From positions 248,001 to 312,000 of the forward strand of contig CAVXRG010000002.1 in assembly GCA_963764195.1 (NCBI GenBank): a stretch of DNA of 64,000 bases. Reading direction: 5' to 3'. The notes below the pieces were generated by a model. That model had not been told where the DNA came from and searched no databases. It saw nothing but the letters and a program-made list of their open reading frames with translations. Positions 54,028 to 62,642 of the stretch are shown here, in pieces; the stretch's first letter is position 1; each line of letters begins with the position of its first letter. The position numbers and the translations under genes were made by a program. This DNA comes from JBDSSS01 sp963764195. Its GTDB lineage: Bacteria > Actinomycetota > Actinomycetes > Actinomycetales > Dermatophilaceae.

Positions 54028-56004
54028 GTGACAGCACCCCACCCACGGCCCGACACCACGGCCGTCCGCCGCGCCCGGCCGGCGCTGCGACGACCGCTCA
54101 CCGCACTCGTCGCCGCAGCAGCCGTGACCGGCACACTCGCGGCCACCCTCGGCGCCACCGGCGCCCAGGCCGCCGATCCGGCGACCTCCGTCGGCACCGA
54201 CGCCGGCAGCCGGGAGCGCGCGTTCGCCGCCGCGTCCGCCGAGTTCGGCGTGCCGCAGCCGGTGCTCGAGGCGGTCTCCTATGCGCAGACGCGCTGGGAC
54301 TTCCACGAGGGGCACAGCACCTCCGGGGGCTACGGCCCGATGCACCTCGTCGACGTCCACCTCGCCGACCGGGCCGGGGCCCGTGGCCTCGGCACGTCGT
54401 CGGACCCTGCGCCCACCCCCGACGCCGACACCCTCTCCCGGGCGGCCGAGCTGACCGGGCTGAGCGAGCAGGCCCTGCGCACCGACGAGCTGGCCAACAT
54501 CCGCGGCGGCGCGGCGCTGCTCGCCGCCGAGCAGCGCGCCCTCAAGGCGCCGACGGGGCAGGGCACCGACCCCGGTGCCTGGTACGCAGCCGTCGCCGAG
54601 GCCTCGGGCTCGGTGGAGCAGGACGCTGCGACGACCTTCGCTGACGACGCGTTCACCGCGATCACGAAGGGCGCGGCCCGGCGCACCGTCGACGGCAAGG
54701 TCGTCTCGCTGGCCCCGACCGCCACGGTCCCCCAGCGTGGCCAGCTCGCGCGGCTCGGGTTGCACAAGAAGCAGAATGGGCCGGTGGACTGCCCGCGAGG
54801 ACTCGACTGCGAGTGGGTCCCCGCACCCTACGAGCAGCTCGGCCCGAGCGCCGGCAGCTACGGCAACCACGACCTCGCCAACCGGCCCCAGGCACCGAAG
54901 ATCACGTCGATCGTCATCCACAACACGGAGGCGACCTACGACACGACGCTGAAGCTCGTCACCGACCCCACCTACGTGTCGTGGCAGTACACCCTGCGCT
55001 CGTCCGACGGGCACATCGCCCAGCACGTCGACCCCAAGGACGTCGCCTGGCACGCGGGCAACTGGTACGTCAACACCCACTCGATCGGCCTCGAGCACGA
55101 GGGCTTCGCCGCGACCGGTGCGGCGTGGTTCAGCGAGCCGATGTACCGCACGTCGGCGCGGCTGGTGAAGTACCTCGCGAAGGAGTACGGCATCCCACTC
55201 GACCGACAGCACATCGTCGGGCACGACCAGGTCCCCGGGGTGACGCCCGCCTACGTGGCCGGGATGCACTGGGACCCGGGCCCCTACTGGGACTGGGAGC
55301 ACTACTTCCAGCTGCTCGGCGCGCCCCTCAACGCGCACCGCGCCAGCCCTCGCTCCGACCTCGTCCGGATCGTCCCGGGCTTCGAGGACAACGTCCAGAC
55401 CGTGACGTCCTGCGTGACGGCGGGCACCGCCTGCGAGCCGCAGGGGACCAACTTCGTCTACCTCCACACGGCTCCCGACGCGAGCGCCCCGCTCGTCAAC
55501 GACATCGGCCGCGCCCCGAACGGGTCGCCGAGCACGACGGGCGTCTCCGACATCGGGGCGCGCGCCCAGGCGGGCGTCGAGTTCGTCGTCGCGGACCGCA
55601 GAGGTGACTGGACCGCGATCTGGTTCAACGGCGTCAAGGGCTGGTTCGAGAACCCGCGGAAGCACCCGACGGCGATCCCCGTGCGCGGCAGCTACGTCGT
55701 GCCCAAGGCGGGGCTGACCTCGGTGCCGGTCTACGGGCGGGCCTACCCGGAGGCCTCGGCCTACCCGGCGGGGATCCCGGCGCAGTCGGTCGTGCCGTTG
55801 CAGTACACCTTCGCGGCCGGTCAGCGGTATGCCGTGGGTGACCTCACCGTCCCGACGGACTACTACCGCGCGACCACCTTCTCGCTCGACACCCCGAACG
55901 ACCACGTGGTCATCTCGGGCAACGAGCGCTACTACCAGATCAGCCTCGGCCACCGGTTCGCCTTCGTGAAGGCCGCCGACGTCGACGTCGTGAAGGTGAG
56001 GTAG
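54028..56004 (+). CDS. Secreted N-acetylmuramoyl-L-alanine amidase (Amidase_2)
   Basis: The product has 658 aa with a GTG start and a long signal peptide ending near AQAADPAT. Residues ~50-230 are helical and contain a lysozyme-like pattern (FGVPQPVLEAVSYAQTRW, GGYGPMHL), so a second muralytic or binding role is possible. The zinc amidase domain (about residues 280-440) has SIVIHNTEATYD (His), YTLRSSDGHIAQHV, SIGLEHEGF and IVGHDQVPG (His). The C-terminal ~210 residues include SH3-like wall-binding pieces. It should cleave peptidoglycan stems outside the cell. A strong hairpin follows. Confidence 0.9.
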   Translation: MTAPHPRPDTTAVRRARPALRRPLTALVAAAAVTGTLAATLGATGAQAADPATSVGTDAGSRERAFAAASAEFGVPQPVLEAVSYAQTRWDFHEGHSTSGGYGPMHLVDVHLADRAGARGLGTSSDPAPTPDADTLSRAAELTGLSEQALRTDELANIRGGAALLAAEQRALKAPTGQGTDPGAWYAAVAEASGSVEQDAATTFADDAFTAITKGAARRTVDGKVVSLAPTATVPQRGQLARLGLHKKQNGPVDCPRGLDCEWVPAPYEQLGPSAGSYGNHDLANRPQAPKITSIVIHNTEATYDTTLKLVTDPTYVSWQYTLRSSDGHIAQHVDPKDVAWHAGNWYVNTHSIGLEHEGFAATGAAWFSEPMYRTSARLVKYLAKEYGIPLDRQHIVGHDQVPGVTPAYVAGMHWDPGPYWDWEHYFQLLGAPLNAHRASPRSDLVRIVPGFEDNVQTVTSCVTAGTACEPQGTNFVYLHTAPDASAPLVNDIGRAPNGSPSTTGVSDIGARAQAGVEFVVADRRGDWTAIWFNGVKGWFENPRKHPTAIPVRGSYVVPKAGLTSVPVYGRAYPEASAYPAGIPAQSVVPLQYTFAAGQRYAVGDLTVPTDYYRATTFSLDTPNDHVVISGNERYYQISLGHRFAFVKAADVDVVKVR

Positions 56005-56031
56005 CCCGACCGATCGACCGGTCTCGCGACG

Positions 56032-56076
56032 CATGACCGTGCCCACCCGACGACCCGTCGGGTGGGCACGGTCGTG
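56032..56076. terminator. Long hairpin terminator after the amidase gene
   Basis: Arms 56032-56052 and 56056-56076 pair over 18 continuous bases (CGTGCCCACCCGACG core) plus a few more with one G-U pair, around a 3-nt loop. It would end the amidase transcript just before the DUF2071 gene's own promoter. Confidence 0.85.
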
Positions 56077-56087
56077 AAGGGTCGCCA

Positions 56088-56093
56088 TAGGAT
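56088..56093 (+). promoter_or_regulatory. -10 box directly before the DUF2071 gene
   Basis: TAGGAT ends 6 nt before the GTG at 56100. The six bases between (GAGGAG) could act as a very close ribosome site or the mRNA could be leaderless. Confidence 0.4.
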
Positions 56094-56099
56094 GAGGAG

Positions 56100-56855
56100 G
56101 TGAGCCACGCTGAGGTCGAGCCGGTCTCACCGGAGGCGCCCGCGCTCACCGGGGCGATCATGATGAACCAGCAGTGGCGGGACCTGACCTTCCTGCACTG
56201 GGCGGTCGACCCGGCGGAGGTCGCCGGCCGGATGCCCCCCGGGGTCCGGCCCGACACGCTCGATGGCGTGACCTACGTCGGGCTCATCCCGTTCCGGATG
56301 GTCGGGGCAGGGGTGGCACGCGGCCCGGGTGTCCCGTGGCTCGGGTCGTTCCTCGAGACGAACGTGCGGCTCTACTCCGTCGACGAGACAGGACGCCGCG
56401 GCATCGTCTTCCTCAGCCTCGACACCGACCGGGCGGCCGTCGTCGCCGGCGCGCGGGCGGCCTTCGCGCTGCCCTACCGGTGGGCCCGGATGCGCTACGC
56501 GGTGAGTGGGGACGTCCACACCTACGACGCCCGACTGCGGCGTCGGGGCCACCGACCCGGCAGCCACATCGTCGTGCGCGCCGGCCAGCGGCGTGCGGGC
56601 ACCGACCTCGACGACTTCGTCAGCTCCCGCTGGGGGCTGCATGTGCGGGCGTGGGGCCGGACCGTCTACGTCCCCAACCACCACGAGGCGTGGCCGGTCC
56701 ACGACGCGGAGCTGCTGGAGCTCGACGACGGGCTGATGGCCTCGGTGGGCCTGCCCCAGCTGGCCGCCCGCCCGCCCGACCACGTGGCCTTCAGCCCCGG
56801 CGTCCGCACGGAGTTCGGCTTCCCCGGGGACGCGACCCGCCCGCGGAGGACGTGA
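56100..56855 (+). CDS. DUF2071 (YqjF-like) protein
   Basis: The product has 251 aa. The family opening is visible as MMNQQWRDLTFLHWAVDPAEV, followed by the conserved TYVGLIPFRMVG and FLETNVRLYSVDETGRRGIVFLSLD (acetoacetate-decarboxylase-like fold). No catalytic Lys is obvious, and the function of the family is unknown. It sits between the amidase terminator and the duplicated-HTH gene with its own promoter-like box. Confidence 0.87.
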   Translation: MSHAEVEPVSPEAPALTGAIMMNQQWRDLTFLHWAVDPAEVAGRMPPGVRPDTLDGVTYVGLIPFRMVGAGVARGPGVPWLGSFLETNVRLYSVDETGRRGIVFLSLDTDRAAVVAGARAAFALPYRWARMRYAVSGDVHTYDARLRRRGHRPGSHIVVRAGQRRAGTDLDDFVSSRWGLHVRAWGRTVYVPNHHEAWPVHDAELLELDDGLMASVGLPQLAARPPDHVAFSPGVRTEFGFPGDATRPRRT

Positions 56856-56920
56856 CCGGGAGGGCAGCGGACGGCATACGCCGGGCCGCGCCTCGACCGC
56901 CTGCCAGCGGTGTCGGGTCG

Positions 56921-56926
56921 TAGGCT
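56921..56926 (+). promoter_or_regulatory. -10 box of a likely leaderless gene (double HTH)
   Basis: TAGGCT ends 7 nt before the GTG at 56934, with no ribosome binding site between. Confidence 0.45.
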
Positions 56927-56933
56927 GGCTCGC

Positions 56934-57464
56934 GTGGAAGCTCTGCCGATCTTCGACTGTGACGCGCTGTTCGACGCGCTCGACGAGCAGCGGCGCGACA
57001 GCGGGCTCGGCTGGTACGAGCTGGCGGACGAGCTGTGGAGGCAGTCGTCGGACCTCAACGCGCAGCTCGAGAGTGGCCACTCGTTGTGCGGCGGAGCGAT
57101 CCAGCGGCTCGAGAACCGCGGAACGGTGTCGTGTCAGTACGCGCTGTTCCTGCTGCGCTGGCTCGGCCGGGCCCCCGAGGACTTCCTCACCGGACCGGTC
57201 GTCGACGTGGGGGAGGTCGCGCTGCCGGAGGCCGGGCCCGACCGACGGCTCCGGTGGGACCTCAACGCGCTCCACAGCGCGCTCGACGAGCGGCGCCGCG
57301 AGCGCGGCCTCACCTGGGTGGCGCTCGCGGCCCGGCTCGACTGCACTCCGTCGAGGCTGGCCAACCTACGAACCGCGCGGCTCGCCGACATGCAGCTCGT
57401 CCTGCGCGTCACGCAGTGGCTGTGTCGGCCGGCGGCGGCGTTCATCCATCCCGCCCGGTGGTGA
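56934..57464 (+). CDS. Protein with two tandem HTH-like repeats
   Basis: The product has 176 aa and consists of two copies of one unit. Copy 1 (residues ~6-83) starts FDCDALFDALDEQRRDSGLG and ends RAPEDFL. Copy 2 (residues ~103-176) starts WDLNALHSALDERRRERGLT and ends RPAAAFIHP. Each has the look of an XRE-type helix-turn-helix (WVALAARLDCTPSRLANLRT in copy 2). The second copy keeps the HTH pattern better. No ligand or effector domain is present. Internal duplication suggests binding to a repeated DNA site as a monomer. Confidence 0.7.
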   Translation: MEALPIFDCDALFDALDEQRRDSGLGWYELADELWRQSSDLNAQLESGHSLCGGAIQRLENRGTVSCQYALFLLRWLGRAPEDFLTGPVVDVGEVALPEAGPDRRLRWDLNALHSALDERRRERGLTWVALAARLDCTPSRLANLRTARLADMQLVLRVTQWLCRPAAAFIHPARW

Positions 57465-57488
57465 GGGCGCCCGGCGATGCCGGGTGCC

Positions 57489-57530
57489 CGAACACCCCTC
57501 CACCGGGCTGCGTCGGTGAAGGGGTGTTCG
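57489..57530. terminator. Bidirectional hairpin terminator
   Basis: CGAACACCCCT (57489-57499) pairs with AGGGGTGTTCG (57520-57530), and the stem continues inward past one mismatch with CACC/GGTG. It lies between the convergent double-HTH and DUF2383 genes. Confidence 0.75.
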
Positions 57531-57547
57531 TCGGGTGGTGCGCCGCG

Positions 57548-57992
57548 TCAGTCGGCGGCCTGGAGGGCCTTGACCTCGTCGCGTGCAGTGAGGATCGCCT
57601 GGTGCTGGCGGGTCACCACGTCGCGGAAACCGGCACTGAGGTCCTGGTCGAGGGCCTTCTCGTACTCCGAGACCGCGTGGTCCTCACCCGTCGCTGCCGC
57701 GCCGAGGACGCCGCCGGCGTCGTCACCGGTCAGGGCGTCCTTGAGCGAGATCCACCCACGGTGCAGCGCGGCGGCGGTCGAACCGCCCTCGTCGACGTCG
57801 TCGCCGTACTCGTCGCCGAGGGCGACGATCTCGCGGCGGAAGCCGGCGCGCTGCTCGGAGAGGCGCTTGCAGCGTGGCGGACCACCGGGGGTGGTCGTTC
57901 TCCTTCAGCTTCTCGGCGGCCGAGGCGAAGCCCTTCTCCCCGTCCTTGAGCGTCTCTACGAGGTCCTTGGCGACCTTGGCGTCGTCCGACAT
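57548..57992 (-). pseudogene. DUF2383 (PA2169-family) protein gene with a +1 frameshift
   Basis: AAAGGAG lies before the ATG at 57992, and the first ~42 codons read SDDAKVAKDLVETLKDGEKG and so on, a typical four-helix-bundle PA2169 start. Near 57866-57872 (CTGCAAG on the coding strand) the frame is lost. In the next frame the family continues to a proper stop at 57548 (RLSEQRAGFRREIVALGDEY, WISLKDALTGDDAG, AVSEYEKALDQDLSAGFRD, QHQAILTARDEVKAL). Removing one G there restores a full ~147-residue protein. It is either a recent mutation or a sequencing error. The family is stress-linked but of unknown function. Confidence 0.8.
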
Positions 57993-58079
57993 GTGCTCTC
58001 CTTTGGTCAACGTGCTGGTGCCTGACCAATACCCGCCGGACAAGGGCGCCAACCGTTGTCGAAGATGCCCACGGCGCCT

Positions 58080-59249
58080 CTACGCGGGTGTCGCCGCCAG
58101 CCGTCCGCGGACGGAGCGGCCCAGGGAGGAGCCGACGAGCAGGCCGAGCGAGATTGCGATGGTGATGCCGAGGACACCGAGGACGACATCAGTGACCGAC
58201 TCGCGGCCCGCCGCGAGCTCGGTGACCCCGACGAGGCCGAGGCTCCCGGGCACGAGCAGCCAGAAGGCCGGCAGGAAGAGCACGAGGCGGGCCAGCTGCG
58301 GGCGGCGGAGCTCGACGACCGTGGCCCCGAGGCTGGCGGCGATCGCACCGAGGAAACCGCCGAGACCGAGCGAGCCGAGCTGCTGACCGGCGAGCTGGGC
58401 GCCGAAGGCGAGGCTGAGCACGAGCAGCACCCAGCCCTGCATCCGCAGCGGCACCCCCTCCATCAGGCAGATGCTCAGCCCGATGAGCACGAGGCCGACG
58501 GGGGCACCGGCCCAGCCGATGTCGTCGACCCGGAGGTTGGCCATCGTCTCGGGTGGCACGCGCAGGAACGTGGTGGCCATGAGCAGTCCGAGGGCGAACA
58601 GGCCCAGCTGCACGAGGCCGTAGGTGAGCCGGGCCGACCCGGCCTGCATGTGCCCGGCGGCGAGCTCGGACATGCCGTTGACGACGAGCGCGCCGGGGAG
58701 CAGGACGGCGAGCGGCGGCAGGACGGTGCGGAGCGGACCGTCGAGCAGGCCCGCGTTCGCGGCACCGAAGACGAGCAGGGAGACGAGGAAGGCGGCGAGG
58801 GTCGGCAGCAGTGCCTGGACCACCTGGTGGCGCTCCGCGAGCTGGACGAGGGCGAAGACCATGACGGCGCCGACGGCCGCCGCGGCGATGTTGGCCCGTC
58901 CGGGCTGGAGGATGAGCGCGATCCCGACGGCGAGGGTGGGCCACGCCAGCGCGATCAGCCACAGCGGGTGCCGCACCGGACGGCGCGCGACGTCGGCGAG
59001 CTGTTCGAGGGCGTCCTTCGGCGTGAGCTCGCCCTGGACCAGCTGGTAGCGGATTCGGCGGACGCTCGCGGACTGGTGGAGGCGCAGCCCGGGGGGCGCC
59101 GACCGCTGCGTCGTGGGGCCGCCCTCGGTGAGGGTGACGAGCAGTCCGGTCGGACCGACGGCGGTCTGGACGTCGGGGTAGCCGAGCCGGACGGCGACCT
59201 CGGCGAGCTCCTCCTCGATCTCCTGCACCGGCTGACCCGTCGCGATCAT
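58080..59249 (-). CDS. Threonine/serine exporter family (ThrE-like) membrane protein
   Basis: The product has 389 aa from the ATG used here. The N-terminal soluble domain (MIATGQPVQEIEEELAEVAV, YPDVQTAVGPTGLLVTL) and about ten membrane segments in two halves match the ThrE fusion (DUF1212 plus DUF3815) family. It would export L-threonine or L-serine using the proton gradient. Family members usually have more residues before the ATG. A matching helix (ETRALLAHLGTA) is in frame upstream but has no start codon before a stop, and an ATG with good context is one base out of phase. A second small frameshift is therefore suspected. Confidence 0.82.
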   Translation of the reverse strand: MIATGQPVQEIEEELAEVAVRLGYPDVQTAVGPTGLLVTLTEGGPTTQRSAPPGLRLHQSASVRRIRYQLVQGELTPKDALEQLADVARRPVRHPLWLIALAWPTLAVGIALILQPGRANIAAAAVGAVMVFALVQLAERHQVVQALLPTLAAFLVSLLVFGAANAGLLDGPLRTVLPPLAVLLPGALVVNGMSELAAGHMQAGSARLTYGLVQLGLFALGLLMATTFLRVPPETMANLRVDDIGWAGAPVGLVLIGLSICLMEGVPLRMQGWVLLVLSLAFGAQLAGQQLGSLGLGGFLGAIAASLGATVVELRRPQLARLVLFLPAFWLLVPGSLGLVGVTELAAGRESVTDVVLGVLGITIAISLGLLVGSSLGRSVRGRLAATPA

Positions 59250-59451
59250 GGCGGTGCCGAGGTGGGCGAGCAGCGCCCGGGTCTCGGTCGCGCGGCCCGC
59301 GTGGGCGTCTGCCGGTCGACGGGTCCTCCTGGCTGTGCGCCGCCGCGTGTCCCGTCATGCCGGTCATTCTCTCAACTCGGACGACCCACCGGCGCCACTG
59401 CGGCGCGTACGCCCTGCTCGGACTGGCGCTCCTGACTGCGGCGCCGTGGGG

Positions 59452-59892
59452 CTACTGGCCAGACGGCCCCAGGGCGGGTCCCCGGGGAGCCGGGAGCTGT
59501 CCCGACGCCCAGTCACGTGCGGTTGGTGCAGGCAGGCTGGGCAGGGGGGAGCTCGGCAGCGAATGCGGTTGCCACGTGGGATCGAAGTCCGTGTTCTCCC
59601 ACTTCCACCGCGCGACACGGGGGCCGACCCACAGGAGGTAGATGCCGAGGGTGATGAAGCTCAGGAAGAGCCACTTGAGCCAGTTGCCGAAGAGTCCCAC
59701 CGCAGACCCGGTGAACGCCAGCCGCTGCCCGTCAATGTAGGAGTGCTTGGCGCGCCAACGCTCTTGGAGCACCAGCGCGAAGGGATAGCAGATGCCGAGG
59801 GTCAGCACCGTGATGAGCACGGCGAGGACGCCCGTGCCGACGTAGGTCGCGGCGCCGCCGTCGAAGTGGAAACGTCCGGAGTTGCGCGCCAT
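59452..59892 (-). CDS. Small membrane protein, DUF898/YjgN-like
   Basis: The product has 146 aa. GAGGAA lies 6 nt before the ATG. After GRFHFDGGAATYVGT, a DUF898-style opening, come two or three membrane segments (VLAVLITVLTLGICYPFALV and GNWLKWLFLSFITLGIYLLW), with QERWRAKHSYIDGQRLAFTG between. The last ~35 residues are Pro/Ser-rich. The family has no known function. It is shorter than E. coli YjgN and may be a half-size form. Confidence 0.78.
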   Translation of the reverse strand: MARNSGRFHFDGGAATYVGTGVLAVLITVLTLGICYPFALVLQERWRAKHSYIDGQRLAFTGSAVGLFGNWLKWLFLSFITLGIYLLWVGPRVARWKWENTDFDPTWQPHSLPSSPLPSLPAPTARDWASGQLPAPRGPALGPSGQ

Positions 59893-60155
59893 GCAGATTC
59901 CTCGACTGTTCTCTGAGTTCGGAGCGGTCGAGAGCATGGACCGCATCCCGCGAAGGGTAGTTAGGGTCGCGTCCAACCCGCAGCAGAATGCTCACAAAGC
60001 GGCGCTTTGCCGTTAATGCATCATCAAGCTGCGGCCGCGAAGATCAAGCTCCGGAGTTCGTGGCGGCGGCCCACCATCGGTCGGCTGACTCTCCGACGCC
60101 GATCTCCTTCGCTTGATCGTGCCTTGCTGGTCTTCCTGGGACTCGCCGGCGGCCA
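59893..60155. other. Intergenic region, no feature seen
   Basis: These 263 bp are a little richer in A and T than the surroundings (for example GTTAATGCATCATCAAG near 60012). Short open frames here have no family likeness. No clear terminator or repeat was found. Confidence 0.4.
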
Positions 60156-60788
60156 TCATGGCTGGCCGGTCCGGCTTCCCGACCGGGACGCACGCGATGC
60201 TGCGCCGTCCGCATCGGGAACGTAGACGTGGATGCTCGTGCCGTCGTCCTGGATCAGCGCGGTGGCGGGTTGCCGTGACACGACAAGGACCTCGATGTAG
60301 TCCCCGGCGGATCCCGCGACGTTCAGGGCGAGCACGATGTACGCGGTCAACAGGTAGTCCTGCGGCAGGACGAGGAGGGCGCCACCCAGCGCCAGTCCCC
60401 ACACCAGCGAGGGCGCGAGTGCCACCAGCACTGCGCTCCGCCGGGTCAGGTGGGCACGGCTACCGGTGGTGAGGAAGGGAAACCGCACTGCGTAGGAGGG
60501 CCTCACGCCGCTGATGAGATGCAGGACCGCCCCATGGGTTGCTTCGTGCGCCGCCATGTAGACAAGGCAGGCAAGCAGGGTCGCGACGACGGCGACTGTG
60601 GGAGGCCACCCCGTCTCGAGGGGAAGTGAAGACAGCAGCGCGATGCCACCGGCGACGACTGCGATCAGGATGACGAGACCCTGGATTGCTACGGCGTACC
60701 TCTTGTCCTTCTTGAGGTCGATTGCCCTCAGCTCGCGGTAACCGTGAGGCGGCTCCGTCGTGTCCTGCGACGTCTGCCGGGTGTCCAT
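60156..60788 (-). CDS. DUF3267-type putative membrane zincin
   Basis: The product has 210 aa with four membrane segments. The motif AAHEATHGAVLHL (HExxH) sits at the end of the second segment, as in DUF3267 and site-2-protease-like families, and a later region (TAYIVLALNVAGSAGDYIEV) may give the third ligand (Asp). The usual role would be proteolysis inside or near the membrane, but activity is unproven. The C terminus is Ser/Arg-rich. It is followed in the same direction, 87 bp upstream, by the truncated trypsin-like gene. Confidence 0.78.
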   Translation of the reverse strand: MDTRQTSQDTTEPPHGYRELRAIDLKKDKRYAVAIQGLVILIAVVAGGIALLSSLPLETGWPPTVAVVATLLACLVYMAAHEATHGAVLHLISGVRPSYAVRFPFLTTGSRAHLTRRSAVLVALAPSLVWGLALGGALLVLPQDYLLTAYIVLALNVAGSAGDYIEVLVVSRQPATALIQDDGTSIHVYVPDADGAASRASRSGSRTGQP

Positions 60789-60875
60789 GACTCAAGACTG
60801 ACGGCCGGGGTCCATGCCTCACAGAGGCGAAGGTCCCGCCTCGCGACCGACACGAGGCGGAGTCCTCGACGAGGT

Positions 60876-61553
60876 TCAGGGGAGGGGGTAGCTGACCTGG
60901 GTGGCGAGGAACGAGCGCGCCGAAGCCGTGTCCAGGCGCAGGGCAACATTCGTGGCACGGCAGACCATGTCGCCCGTGATGGTCGTCGCGGCGATCACGT
61001 GCGTCCCGTGCAGGTAGTTCGGCCCGCCGGAGTCGCCACCGCACGCGCCGCCCCACCCGGCGGATGGGTTCTGGTCCTCATGGACCCAGCCGGGGGTCAC
61101 ACTGTGCAACCCGAGCAGGGCCGACTCCCGTTGGCCGGTGGGCGGGTAGTCGTGGGCCCCGCCCCCGAAGGTGACGGAGGAGCCAAAGCCCACGACGTCG
61201 AAGGTCTGGGTGCGGGGGACGGAGCCCAGCCGGTTCGCCGCGGGGAGCAGAGCCGGCGTGATCCCGGGGTCACTGGCCAGGTGCAGCACGGCAATGTCGT
61301 CGGTGTCGTTGGCATAGACGTTCTGCTTGGACGTCAGCTTGGGCAGGAACGCCGGGTCGATCGAGACGGACCCCTGGATGTAGGTGCTCGAGGCGGTCGG
61401 TTTCTGGTCGAAGGTGACCCAGGCGACCGGCAGGCGACCGTTGGTGCGGTAGTAGTCGGCGAAGCAGTGGCCCGCCGTGAGGAATGCCGTGTGGTCGATG
61501 AGGGCACCGCTGCAGGCGAACCCCTTTGCGCCGTCAGCCTCATGGGAGCGCAC
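60876..61553 (-). CDS. Trypsin-like serine protease, N-terminally truncated
   Basis: The visible protein has 225 aa with a GTG start. The catalytic triad is intact: His in FLTAGHCFADYY, Asp in NDTDDIAVLHL and Ser in GACGGDSGGPNYL. Two disulfide-type Cys pairs are present. However, the chain begins only ~13 residues before the CSGALID strand, with an in-frame stop a few codons further up. There is no signal peptide or pro-region in any frame. Enzymes of this type are secreted, so the gene has probably lost its 5' end and may be non-functional. Confidence 0.7.
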   Translation of the reverse strand: MRSHEADGAKGFACSGALIDHTAFLTAGHCFADYYRTNGRLPVAWVTFDQKPTASSTYIQGSVSIDPAFLPKLTSKQNVYANDTDDIAVLHLASDPGITPALLPAANRLGSVPRTQTFDVVGFGSSVTFGGGAHDYPPTGQRESALLGLHSVTPGWVHEDQNPSAGWGGACGGDSGGPNYLHGTHVIAATTITGDMVCRATNVALRLDTASARSFLATQVSYPLP

Positions 61554-61687
61554 ATTCCTCGCAGCGGAGTGAGCCTGTCAAGGCCTGCTCGAACGCAGGT
61601 TCTTCCCAGTCTGAGGGTCAACAACGACCCGCGCTCTCGTAGGATCTTCACCTGCGCCTTCGGGTCGCGGCGTCCTCGGGTTGCCCC

Positions 61688-61693
61688 TACCGT
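61688..61693 (+). promoter_or_regulatory. -10 box of a likely leaderless gene (NERD)
   Basis: TACCGT ends 6 nt before the GTG at 61700, with no ribosome binding site between. Confidence 0.45.
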
Positions 61694-61699
61694 GACCGC

Positions 61700-62560
61700 G
61701 TGGACGACGCAGCCGACGACAAGCGCATGCGCCTGCGTCACGCCGGCAGCTGCCGGGTCTGTGGGGAGCCGCTCCCCGCCAAGGCGGAGGCGATCTATGA
61801 GCGGACGACGAAGACGGTCCGGTGCCTCCGTCACGAAGCGAACAGCACGACCGATCGCACTGTCACCGAACCGGACTCACCTGTCCCACCGGCTCAACCT
61901 GACCCGGCCGTCGTCGACATCGGCACGCCAGGGGCCTCGGCTCGGCGTGAGTCCGAGCGGCGCAAGGCCAAGCGGGAGACACGAATCCGGGCCGCCCACC
62001 CGAAGGTCGGGGGCCTGATCCTCGCCCTCACGGACGATCCGCAGTCGACGACCGCGTGGGCCGTCGGCGCGGCCGGCGAGGAGAGGCTCGGCAAGGGTCT
62101 GGACAGCCTTGCCTCGGGCACCGTCCGGTTGCTGCACGACCGCCGGATCCCCAGGAGCAGGGCCAACATCGACCACATCGCAGTGACCGCCAGCGGTGTC
62201 TACGTCATCGACGCCAAGAAGTACCGCGGCCGGCCTCGCCTCAAGGTCGAGGGTGGCCTGGTCCGGCCCCGCGTCGAGCGACTGCTCGTCGGCACTCGCG
62301 ACTGCACCCGTCTGGTCGACGGACTGCTCACGCAGGTCGACGTCGTGCAGGGACTTCTCGACAGCGACGTCCCGGTCCATGGCGTTCTCTGCTTCGTCGA
62401 GGCGCAGTGGCCACTGTTCGGGGGTTCCTTCACCACCCGGGGCGTGCAGGCGCTCTGGCCGCGGAAGCTCTATGCCCAGCTCGTCGCCGAGGGTCCGTAT
62501 GCCGCGGAGGCGGTGACCGAGACCCACCGGGCACTCGCTCGCGCGCTCACTCCTGCCTAG
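61700..62560 (+). CDS. NERD-domain nuclease-related protein with N-terminal zinc-finger-like motif
   Basis: The product has 286 aa. Residues ~10-50 contain SCRVCGEPLPAKAE and VRCLRH, a C-x2-C ... C-x2-H pattern that could bind zinc. A charged linker follows. The NERD domain (residues ~115-240) has VGAAGEERLGKGLDSL, LLHDRRIPRSRANIDHIAVT and GVYVIDAKKYRGRP, with the Asp ... Asp-x-Lys residues of the PD-(D/E)xK fold kept. Such proteins are thought to act on DNA or RNA; some belong to defence loci, but no partner gene is adjacent here. Confidence 0.87.
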   Translation: MDDAADDKRMRLRHAGSCRVCGEPLPAKAEAIYERTTKTVRCLRHEANSTTDRTVTEPDSPVPPAQPDPAVVDIGTPGASARRESERRKAKRETRIRAAHPKVGGLILALTDDPQSTTAWAVGAAGEERLGKGLDSLASGTVRLLHDRRIPRSRANIDHIAVTASGVYVIDAKKYRGRPRLKVEGGLVRPRVERLLVGTRDCTRLVDGLLTQVDVVQGLLDSDVPVHGVLCFVEAQWPLFGGSFTTRGVQALWPRKLYAQLVAEGPYAAEAVTETHRALARALTPA

Positions 62561-62642
62561 TCCGAGAGTGGTTCGTCACACGATCAGGGGGCGGCGCGAA
62601 CCCTTCGAGCCACTCCACTTCATCGGAACCGGTGGTCAGCCG

